Assembly: GCA_900553965.1 (NCBI GenBank)
Contig: USFX01000056.1
Coordinates: 1-13,697 of the forward strand
Reading direction: 5' to 3'
DNA: 13,697 nucleotides
DNA from: an uncultured Prevotella sp.
Lineage (GTDB): Bacteria > Bacteroidota > Bacteroidia > Bacteroidales > Bacteroidaceae
Part shown: positions 7,523-13,056 of the stretch, in pieces
Numbering within the stretch: the stretch's first letter is position 1
How the letters are laid out: every line of letters starts with the position of its first letter
Translations under genes and position numbers: made by a program
Notes under the pieces: generated by a model
Told to the model about the DNA's origin: nothing
Databases searched by the model: none
What the model saw: only the letters and a program-made list of their open reading frames with translations

Positions 7523-8791
7523 ATGAAGATATTACTGTTAGGAAGCGGCGGCCGCGAGCACGCCCTTGCATGGAAGATAGCCCAGAGCCCCAAGGTGGAA
7601 AAGCTGTTCATCGCTCCCGGCAATGCTGGCACGTCCGGCTGCGGCGAGAACGTGGCCATAAAGGCCGATGATTTTGAAGCTCTGAAGGAGTTCATCGTGG
7701 CCAACGGAGTCACGATGGTGGTCGTAGGACCGGAAGATCCGTTGGTGAAAGGCATCTACGACGACTTCAAGGCTGACGCCCGCACACGGGACATTCCCGT
7801 CATCGGACCGTCAAAGGCCGGCGCAGTGCTCGAAGGCAGCAAGGATTTTGCAAAGGGATTCATGCAGCGTCACAACATTCCGACAGCTAAATACAGAACC
7901 TTCGACGGCACGACGCTCGAAGAGGGACTCGCTTTCCTGGAGACACTCAGTGCTCCCTACGTCCTCAAGGCCGACGGACTGTGCGCCGGAAAGGGCGTTC
8001 TCATCCTGCCGACGCTCGACGAGGCAAAGGCCGAACTGCGCGAGATGCTCGGCGGTATGTTCGGAACGGCATCGGCACAGGTCGTCATCGAGGAGTTCCT
8101 CAGCGGCATCGAGTGCTCGGTTTTCGTCCTCACAGACGGCAAGAACTATAAGATTCTGCCCGAGGCCAAGGACTACAAGCGCATCGGCGAGGGCGACACC
8201 GGACTGAACACCGGCGGTATGGGCAGCGTCACGCCCGTCCCCTTTGCCACCAAGGAGTGGATGAAGAAGGTCGAGGACCGCATCATCCGTCCCACCGTCG
8301 ACGGTCTGGCAGCCGAGGGAATCGACTATAAGGGATTCATCTTCTTCGGTCTTATCAATGTCTGCGGCGAGCCGATGGTCATCGAATATAACTGTCGCAT
8401 GGGCGACCCCGAGACTGAGAGCGTCATGCTGCGTCTGAAGAGTGACATTGTCGATCTCTTCGAAGGCGTCGCCGAGGGCAATCTCGACGAGCGTCAGATT
8501 GAGTTTGACGAGCGTGCCGCAGTCTGCGTGATGCTTGTCAGCGGCGGCTATCCGCAGGAATACAAGAAGGGCTACGCCATCACGGGCATCGACCGTGTCG
8601 ACGGAAGCATCGTCTTCCACGCCGGAACGGCCCTGAAGGACGGCAGTGTAGTGACCGCCGGAGGCCGCGTCATCGCCGTAAGCTCCTACGGCAAGGATAA
8701 GGCCGAGGCTCTTCAGAAGTCGTTTGAGGAGGCTCAGAAGATTGAATTCAAAGACAAATACTTCCGCCGCGACATCGGCGCAGACCTGTAA
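7523..8791 (+). CDS. purD: Phosphoribosylamine-glycine ligase (GAR synthetase)
   Basis: This 422-residue ATP-grasp enzyme joins phosphoribosylamine and glycine with ATP, the second step of de novo purine synthesis, in the cytosol. The N-terminal domain opens MKILLLGSGGREHALAW, the family hallmark, with PGNAGT at 32-37 and VGPEDPLV at 68-75. The ATP-grasp domain has KADGLCAGKGV (149-159), EEFLSGIECSV (190-200) and NTGGMGS (229-235). The metal-binding end of the fold is YNCRMGDPETE (289-299), the PurD signature. Length is normal. It follows the peptidase after 49 bases on the same strand and may be co-transcribed; the two have no shared pathway. A palindromic repeat lies just after its stop. 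Confidence 0.97.
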   Translation: MKILLLGSGGREHALAWKIAQSPKVEKLFIAPGNAGTSGCGENVAIKADDFEALKEFIVANGVTMVVVGPEDPLVKGIYDDFKADARTRDIPVIGPSKAGAVLEGSKDFAKGFMQRHNIPTAKYRTFDGTTLEEGLAFLETLSAPYVLKADGLCAGKGVLILPTLDEAKAELREMLGGMFGTASAQVVIEEFLSGIECSVFVLTDGKNYKILPEAKDYKRIGEGDTGLNTGGMGSVTPVPFATKEWMKKVEDRIIRPTVDGLAAEGIDYKGFIFFGLINVCGEPMVIEYNCRMGDPETESVMLRLKSDIVDLFEGVAEGNLDERQIEFDERAAVCVMLVSGGYPQEYKKGYAITGIDRVDGSIVFHAGTALKDGSVVTAGGRVIAVSSYGKDKAEALQKSFEEAQKIEFKDKYFRRDIGADL

Positions 8792-8811
8792 ATGAGAGTC
8801 TTGTAGAAGCA

Positions 8812-8903
8812 CACTGTAGGGACATAGTCTTGTCTTTGTCCGCTTGTAGCATATTTAATCAACGTTTGTTTGCGGACAAAGACAAGGCGATGTCCCTACA
8901 GTG
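8812..8903. repeat. Palindromic element with TGTAGGGACA ends (arms 8812-8843 and 8872-8903)
   Basis: Two 32-base arms pair at 30 of 32 positions around a 28-base AT-rich loop. The ends read CACTGTAGGGACAT and the inner part CTTGTCTTTGTCCGC. Outside the arms GAAGC and GCTTC continue the symmetry with a one-base bulge. It fills most of the gap between purD and the next gene. No transposase is present, so it would be a non-autonomous element (MITE- or REP-like); it may also terminate purD. Dispersal in the genome is expected but cannot be shown here. Confidence 0.8.
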
Positions 8904-8938
8904 GCTTCAGCAACACCCTCATTCATATTCATCATTGA

Positions 8939-9877
8939 ATGAAGAGAATACAGAACAGAATATCCGAAAGCCGCTTCACGCTTCCCGTGATAGCCGTCTA
9001 TGGAGCCGCCGTATGGTGTGCGGCAGGTCTTCCCGGTGAACAGTGGTGGGTTCAGTTCGCTTGTTTCGTGGCCTCCACCTACCTCATGATGGAGCTCAAC
9101 AACAGCAACGCCCTCATCCGGATCTACAGCCGGATGGTCTCCTGCGCGTTCATCGTCCTGTCGTCGTCCGTCGCTTTCATGTTCGCCTCCGTCAGCCAGG
9201 CAGTGGCAGCGATGTGTGTTCTCGCGTCCTATCTCCTTCTTTTCCGGACCTATCAGGACCGCGCAGCCATGGGGCGCACCTTCTACGCCTACCTCTTCAT
9301 CGGCCTTGGCGCCATGGCATATCCTGAAACCCTCTATTTCGTTCCCGCCCTGTGGCTGCTCTCCATTTTCTGCCTTCAGGCTCCGAGCTGGCGCAACTTC
9401 TTCGCCTCCGTGTTCGGACTGCTCACCCCTTACTGGTTTGCCGCCGTGTGGTTCATCTATCAAGAGGATTTCCCCCTGCCCATGACCCATTTCGCCCGTC
9501 TGGCCGAAGTGACCCTGCCGCCGGACTACGGTCATCTGACCCTGAAACACGCCCTGTCCTTTGTCTATATCCTCATCATCGGTCTTACGGGCATCGTCCA
9601 CTATCTGCGCACGAGCTACAACGACAAGATACGCATCCGCATGCTCTATCAGTTTTTCATCACGATGAACCTGCTGTCGGCCGCCCTCCTTGTCGTCATG
9701 CCGCAGCATTACGATTTCCTCCTGCGCATGATGATCATCAACACCAGCCCGCTCATCGCCCATTTCATCGCGCTGACCCGCACCCGTGTGACCAACATCG
9801 CTTTCGGTGTCATCACCCTGTCGGCACTGATGCTGACGGCATATAATCTGTGGGCGTCATCGTCCGTATTGTTATAA
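8939..9877 (+). CDS. Polytopic inner-membrane protein of unknown function
   Basis: The 312-residue protein is hydrophobic almost throughout, with about nine to ten membrane segments (roughly 14-30, 38-52, 66-83, 87-102, 117-130, 132-147, 155-175, 206-224, 238-254, 262-280 and 287-305, some perhaps re-entrant). A positively charged stretch YNDKIRIRM (227-235) probably faces the cytoplasm. I see no catalytic or transporter motif. It is followed at 60 bases by a YqaA/DedA-family gene on the same strand; I recall a similar pairing in other Bacteroidales, which would favour a role in membrane or envelope maintenance, but that is weak. Start ATG at 8939 (MKRIQNRIS) has a basic N-terminus; it lies 35 bases after the palindromic element. 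Confidence 0.8.
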   Translation: MKRIQNRISESRFTLPVIAVYGAAVWCAAGLPGEQWWVQFACFVASTYLMMELNNSNALIRIYSRMVSCAFIVLSSSVAFMFASVSQAVAAMCVLASYLLLFRTYQDRAAMGRTFYAYLFIGLGAMAYPETLYFVPALWLLSIFCLQAPSWRNFFASVFGLLTPYWFAAVWFIYQEDFPLPMTHFARLAEVTLPPDYGHLTLKHALSFVYILIIGLTGIVHYLRTSYNDKIRIRMLYQFFITMNLLSAALLVVMPQHYDFLLRMMIINTSPLIAHFIALTRTRVTNIAFGVITLSALMLTAYNLWASSSVLL

Positions 9878-9881
9878 ATTG

Positions 9882-9969
9882 CGGTTATTGATTATGGACA
9901 TTATTGTTGATTTTATCATAGGCTACGGTTATAGATTATGGACATTATCGTTGATTTTCTGATAAATTA
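9882..9969 (+). repeat. 44-bp tandem duplication covering the yqaA start
   Basis: Copies 9882-9925 and 9926-9969 match at 37 of 44 bases, and a third copy begins with CGGTTA at 9970. Each copy contains GATTATGGACATTAT, so the start codon of the next gene is present twice, at 9894 and 9938. The first ATG opens a 22-codon frame (MDIIVDFIIGYGYR..., stop at 9960-9962) that overlaps the real gene in another frame, because 44 is not a multiple of three. Confidence 0.85.
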
Positions 9970-10390
9970 CGGTTACGTCGGGATGTTCCTTTCCGCGTTT
10001 CTTGCCGGCAGCTTCCTTCCTTTCAGCAGCGAGGCCGTCATGGTCGCCCTTCAGGCAGCCGGTCTTGACCCGTGGGGGCTCATCATCTACGGCACCGTGG
10101 GCAATGTCGCCGGCGGCATGGTCAACTACGGCATAGGACGCATGGGGCGCATGGAGTGGATAGAGCGCTACCTTCACGTCAGCCGTGAGAGCCTCGCCAA
10201 AGCCGAGCGTTTCATGGCCGGTCACGGCGCATGGATGGGTTTTTTCGCCTTCCTGCCGATTCTCGGCAGCGCCATCACAATCGCGCTTGGCCTTATGCGG
10301 GCCAACATGCCGATTTCAATCATCAGTATCTCCATCGGAAAGTTCCTCCGCTACGTCCTGCTTGTCTATGGAGCAAGCCTCGTGATATGA
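9938..10390 (+). CDS. YqaA-type DedA/SNARE-associated membrane protein
   Basis: The 150-residue protein matches the short YqaA branch of the DedA (SNARE-associated, VTT) superfamily. FLSAFLAGSFLPFSSEAVM (17-35) followed by YGTVGNVAGGMVNYGIGRMG (51-70) is the conserved re-entrant core with its SE and GN..GG..NY residues, and FFAFLPILGSAITIALGLMR (102-121) is the second half. DedA members are polyprenyl-phosphate or phospholipid transporters that depend on proton motive force; the substrate of YqaA proteins is not settled. If it recycles undecaprenyl phosphate it would suit the nearby polysaccharide locus, but it is separated from it by 1 kb. The ATG at 9938 was chosen over the duplicated ATG at 9894, which is in another frame and closes after 22 codons. 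Confidence 0.88.
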   Translation: MDIIVDFLINYGYVGMFLSAFLAGSFLPFSSEAVMVALQAAGLDPWGLIIYGTVGNVAGGMVNYGIGRMGRMEWIERYLHVSRESLAKAERFMAGHGAWMGFFAFLPILGSAITIALGLMRANMPISIISISIGKFLRYVLLVYGASLVI

Positions 10391-10509
10391 AGTGACGGCA
10401 TCGCTGAACGGACGGTTCTGCCGAGCAGGGCATGTCGTCAGGTGAGGCAGGACACTCGGCTCAGTAGGATTGGATATACGGTCCTGTCGATCAGGACGGC
10501 CGATTCTGT
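10391..10509 (+). other. GC-rich intergenic stretch before the palindrome array
   Basis: This stretch contains no gene. A perfect 6-base stem GTCCTG (10481-10486) / CAGGAC (10492-10497) is present without a T-run. The 19-mers at 10413-10431 and 10479-10497 match at 14 of 19 bases and are 66 bases (3 x 22) apart; CAGGGC/CAGGAC words at 10426, 10448 and 10492 are 22 and 44 apart. It may be a decayed, GC-richer extension of the 22-bp array that follows. Confidence 0.4.
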
Positions 10510-10707
10510 AAAGTAAACAGGCTATATTGGTTGGTAAAACAGGTTATATTACCGACCAATATAGCCTGTTTTACTTTTCAATATAGCCTATATTGCTTTC
10601 CGATATACCCTATATCGTTTTTCAAAATGACTCATATTGGAAAGTAAAATGAGTTATATTACCGACCAAAATGAGTCATTTTACCCGGTAATATGACTCA
10701 TTTTACT
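10510..10707. repeat. Nine-unit, 22-bp tandem array of palindromes
   Basis: Cut at 10510, 10532, 10554, 10576, 10598, 10620, 10642, 10664 and 10686, the sequence falls into nine 22-base units with no indels. Most units are near-palindromes centred on position 12: unit 4 is CAATATA-GCC-TATATTG, unit 5 CGATATA-CCC-TATATCG, unit 8 AAAATGA-G-TCATTTT. Two subfamilies exist: CAGGCTATATT/AATATAGCCTG (units 1-4) and ATGAGTCAT/ATGACTCAT (units 6-9). Linkers such as TACCGACC and ACTTT occur in both orientations, so units 1-3 and 7-9 each also form a larger hairpin (arms 10510-10536 with 10550-10577, and 10640-10663 with 10687-10710). A 17-base word spanning units 2/3 recurs across units 7/8. The 22-bp step is about two helical turns, so identical faces would be presented to a bound protein. 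It lies between yqaA and the invertible segment. Confidence 0.9.
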
Positions 10708-10815
10708 TTCGTCTTGCAGCAATGTCGCTCTAAAGCAGAGAACGGATGAGGCTGTGCCGAAATCCGGTCTGTACATTGTCTGTGTAATTAAAGAAAAAGG
10801 TTCCGGAAGTTGTAT

Positions 10816-11019
10816 CACTCTTGGTAAGAGTGCGTACTGCGGTTGCAAAGTTACGATTAAATTTTGATTCTTTGTTATTTATTAAAGAAAACTTCTTCAA
10901 ATTCCAAAAATAATCCATTCAAATCAACTGCGATTGTTTTGTGAAAGACACCATTCATATATCACTATATTATTGATAAATAGATACTTAACCAAAAGTA
11001 CGCACTCTTACCAAGAGTG
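10816..11019. promoter_or_regulatory. Probable invertible promoter segment with 23-bp inverted repeats
   Basis: The 23 bases at 10816-10838 recur exactly, inverted, at 10997-11019, bounding a 158-base AT-rich segment. Each arm also has an internal dyad, ACTCTT-GGT-AAGAGT, as expected for a site recognised by a recombinase dimer. A consensus -7 box lies inside the segment near the left arm and points left. Upstream of a UpxY-type gene this is the layout of the phase-variable capsule promoters of Bacteroides, where a serine or tyrosine recombinase inverts the promoter. Inversion would place the -7 box at about 10982-10989 pointing towards upxY, with transcription starting in or near the right arm. 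As written, the promoter faces away (OFF). No recombinase gene is in the window. Confidence 0.72.
10846..10853 (-). promoter_or_regulatory. -7 box (TAACTTTG) pointing left, inside the invertible segment
   Basis: On the minus strand the sequence reads TAACTTTGC, a full match to the Bacteroidetes -7 consensus TAnnTTTG. A clear -33 TTTG is not seen 19-21 bases upstream, where the sequence is A/T-rich, so strength is uncertain. As oriented it would drive leftward transcription through the left arm into the 22-bp palindrome array and antisense to yqaA. No comparable box pointing right is visible in the segment; the nearest is TTGTTTTG at 10934-10941, with one mismatch and no -33 partner. Confidence 0.55.
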
Positions 11020-11046
11020 TGACTGAACGATGTAATAATAATTACA

Positions 11047-11139
11047 GTGAAAGATATAGCTCTCGCTAAATCCTATTGGTGGAAACTCTCTTATACCGAC
11101 AGGTTGCAAAAACTTGCCGACGCCGTAGGCATTGCGTAA
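11047..11139 (+). other. Possible 30-codon leader reading frame or gene remnant
   Basis: A GTG at 11047 opens 30 codons ending at TAA 11137-11139. The peptide contains LAKSYWWKLSYTDRLQKLA, an amphipathic, helix-like stretch that looks more like real protein than its AT-rich surroundings. It falls within the leader that the inverted promoter would make. It could be a leader peptide or the worn end of a lost gene. I do not recognise it, and no start signal supports it. Confidence 0.22.
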
Positions 11140-11142
11140 ATC

Positions 11143-11356
11143 ATAAAAGCACTACTTTCTCATAAAAGACCGGTGCATCTTTCGTCAAAGCATACATCTT
11201 TAATCTTTCATGCAGACGATACGTTTTTCGTAAACATGGTTCCTCTTTCATAAAAGACCAGCGTATCTTTCATAAAAGACAGGTACATCTTTATAAAAGA
11301 TCAGCGTATCTTTCATAAAAGACCGTTACATCTTTCGTCAAATCGTTACATCCTTC
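11143..11356. repeat. Second array: about ten units of 19-26 bp with AAAGA...TCTTT dyads
   Basis: The best units are 11162-11183, 11250-11271, 11272-11292, 11293-11314 and 11315-11336, each 22 bases (one is 21), with pattern ATAAAAGACC-(A/G)-variable-(T/C)ATCTTTC. Degenerate units of 19-26 bases fill 11143-11161, 11184-11249 and 11337-11356. AAAGA and TCTTT in each unit form a short dyad, so the RNA could fold into a row of weak hairpins. The sequence is unrelated to the array at 10510-10707 but has the same period. It ends 48 bases before the upxY start and would be part of its leader. Confidence 0.85.
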
Positions 11357-11403
11357 TTTTAAAAAACAGGAATAACAAACACGGCTAATTCCCCATTCGC
11401 TTC

Positions 11404-11961
11404 ATGCAGGAAACATGTTGGTATATTGCAGTAGTTACTCCGAACACTGAGCGTGCATGCGAGAAAAAGCTCATAGAGCTGTTCAAGAACGACACCTCTG
11501 TGGACTTCGACACCTACGTGCCCTATCAGCGTGAACTCCACGAGTGGCCCAGCACCGGCAAGCGCAAATGGGTTGACCGGGTCCTTTGCCCCTGCTATCT
11601 CTTCATCCGTTGCTCAAAAGAAGTGCGTTATACCATCTCCTGCAACGCCCCCTTCATCCTCCATTTCGTGATGGACAGAGCACGCCTGAACCAATTCGGC
11701 AAACCCGATTTCGCCATGATACCATCCTCTCAGATGCTCTCTTTCCAGCGCATGGTTGGTGACGCCGAAATGCCCGTGACCATCGACTCCTCCCGTCTGC
11801 GTGTCGGAGCGAAAGTCCGCGTCAAAGGCGGCCGCCTCATCGGCCTTGAGGGCAACGTCCTGCGCGAACCGGGCAACAAGACCAGCATTGTCCTTAACAT
11901 CGACTTCCTCGGCTGCGCCAAAACCGAGGTGCCGCTGGAGTTGCTGGAACTGGTGGAGTAG
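11404..11961 (+). CDS. upxY: UpxY-family (NusG-like) transcription antiterminator
   Basis: The 185-residue protein has an N-terminal NGN domain (about 5-95: CWYIAVVTPNTERACEKKL, then DRVLCPCYLFIRC at 58-70 in place of the usual LFPGYVFVR-type strand) and a C-terminal KOW domain (about 130-183: VGAKVRVKGGRLIGLEGNVL). This is the architecture and length of the specialised NusG paralogues UpxY and LoaP, which load on RNA polymerase at the head of a polysaccharide operon, acting through its leader, and prevent early termination of that operon only. The position, first gene before rfbA, agrees. The ATG at 11404 leaves the NGN domain complete. No upxZ, the usual second gene in Bacteroides fragilis loci, follows. 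Upstream lie the invertible promoter segment and the leader repeat array. Confidence 0.9.
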   Translation: MQETCWYIAVVTPNTERACEKKLIELFKNDTSVDFDTYVPYQRELHEWPSTGKRKWVDRVLCPCYLFIRCSKEVRYTISCNAPFILHFVMDRARLNQFGKPDFAMIPSSQMLSFQRMVGDAEMPVTIDSSRLRVGAKVRVKGGRLIGLEGNVLREPGNKTSIVLNIDFLGCAKTEVPLELLELVE

Positions 11962-11980
11962 GGGATATTTCAGTATTATA

Positions 11981-12029
11981 ATATATCAAACACACTCTAT
12001 TTTATAAGTGTCAATCAAGATTGATATAT
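11981..12029 (+). other. Nested stem-loop between upxY and rfbA
   Basis: ATATATCAA (11981-11989) pairs with TTGATATAT (12021-12029), and within the loop ACACT (11992-11996) pairs with AGTGT (12007-12011). The stems are A/T-rich and have no T-run. It lies directly before the possible rfbA promoter; a factor-binding dyad or an RNA structure acted on by the antiterminator are both possible. Confidence 0.35.
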
Positions 12030-12030
12030 G

Positions 12031-12060
12031 TTGCTCGTATATGGGTGACATTTAACCTTG
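12031..12060 (+). promoter_or_regulatory. Possible second promoter before rfbA
   Basis: TTG at 12031-12033 is followed after 19 bases by TAACCTTG at 12053-12060, one base away from TAnnTTTG. Transcription would start near 12067, about 58 bases before rfbA. If real, rfbA could be expressed when the invertible promoter is OFF. A stem GTCTTTT (12062-12068) / AAAAGAC (12077-12083) lies at the predicted start of the transcript. Confidence 0.4.
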
Positions 12061-12124
12061 TGTCTTTTGAGACAGTAAAAGACTTGTGAAATCTATTGAT
12101 TAGAATTCTTACTAATAATAAATA

Positions 12125-13036
12125 ATGTCAATGAAAGGAATAGTTCTGGCCGGTGGTTCAGGCACCCGTCTGTACCCCATTACGAAAGGTGTTAGCAAAC
12201 AGATGCTGCCCATTTTCGACAAACCGATGATTTATTATCCGATTTCGGTTCTGATGCTTGCCGGCATCCGTGAAATACTTATTATTTCCACTCCTCATGA
12301 CCTTCCCGGATTCCGTCGTCTGCTTGGTGACGGCAGTGACTTCGGCGTTAAGTTTGAGTACGCTGAGCAGCCGTCACCCGACGGACTGGCTCAGGCGTTT
12401 ATCATAGGTGAGAAGTTCATCGGAGATGATAGTGTGTGCCTTGTTCTTGGTGACAACATCTTCCATGGCGCAGGTTTAAGCCGGATGTTGCGTGAGGCTG
12501 TCCGTACGGCGGAGGAGGAGAGGAAAGCCACCGTATTCGGCTATTGGGTCAGCGACCCAGAACGTTATGGCGTAGCCGATTTTGATGGCGATGGCAATTG
12601 CCTGAGCATAGAGGAAAAGCCGGAACATCCCAAATCAAACTATGCGGTGGTCGGCCTTTATTTTTATCCTAATAAGGTTGTCGGAGTTGCAAAGAACATC
12701 AAACCGTCAGCACGTGGCGAACTGGAGATAACGACAGTCAACCAGCGTTTCCTTGATGACGGCGAGCTGAAGGTGCAGACGTTGGGCCGCGGATTTGCAT
12801 GGCTTGACACCGGCACCCATGACTCCCTTGCTGAAGCCTCTACATATATAGAGGTGATAGAAAAGCGTCAGGGTCTGAAAGTGGCCTGTCTTGAGGGCAT
12901 TGCCTTCCGCAAGGGCTGGATAACGGCAGACAAGCTGCGTGAGGTCGCCCGGCCGATGCTCAAGAACCAATACGGACAGTATCTGTTGAAGGTGATAGAT
13001 GAGGTGGAGCGTACGGGCAAGGAAAATTTAGACTGA
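12125..13036 (+). CDS. rfbA: Glucose-1-phosphate thymidylyltransferase
   Basis: The 303-residue enzyme joins dTTP and glucose-1-phosphate to dTDP-glucose, the first step of dTDP-L-rhamnose synthesis. The nucleotide-binding signature is LAGGSGTRLYPITKGVSKQ at 8-26, followed by LPIFDKPMIYYP (28-39). The metal-binding aspartate is in VLGDNIFHG (107-115), and IEEKPEHPKSNYAVVGLYFY (162-181) and WLDTGTHDSL (226-235) are further RmlA motifs. Length is slightly above the usual 290. The ATG at 12131 (MKGIVLAGG) matches the usual family start equally well, so the true start may be six bases later. It begins the rfb cluster 163 bases after upxY. Gene symbol rmlA is a synonym. Confidence 0.96.
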   Translation: MSMKGIVLAGGSGTRLYPITKGVSKQMLPIFDKPMIYYPISVLMLAGIREILIISTPHDLPGFRRLLGDGSDFGVKFEYAEQPSPDGLAQAFIIGEKFIGDDSVCLVLGDNIFHGAGLSRMLREAVRTAEEERKATVFGYWVSDPERYGVADFDGDGNCLSIEEKPEHPKSNYAVVGLYFYPNKVVGVAKNIKPSARGELEITTVNQRFLDDGELKVQTLGRGFAWLDTGTHDSLAEASTYIEVIEKRQGLKVACLEGIAFRKGWITADKLREVARPMLKNQYGQYLLKVIDEVERTGKENLD

Positions 13037-13056
13037 TAGATATTTGGTTTTCAAGT

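Noticed and set aside
9894..9962. Upstream start or small gene before yqaA
   Set aside because: It is the duplicated copy of the yqaA start in a different frame and ends after 22 codons; reported as a repeat effect, not a gene.
10627..10701. Repeated TGACTCA/TGAGTCA words resembling AP-1/Gcn4 sites
   Set aside because: Those are eukaryotic factor sites; here the words are just the core of one palindrome subfamily in a bacterial genome.
10510..10707. CRISPR array
   Set aside because: Units are contiguous 22-mers with no spacers, and no cas gene is present.
10730..10918. 62-codon minus-strand frame across the left inverted repeat
   Set aside because: It overlaps the recombination arm and the -7 box and shows no domain; best seen as non-coding switch DNA.
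10816..11019. Insertion sequence or MITE formed by the 23-bp inverted repeats
   Set aside because: No target-site duplication or transposase is seen, and the internal promoter plus position before upxY fit an invertible segment better, although a MITE is not fully excluded.
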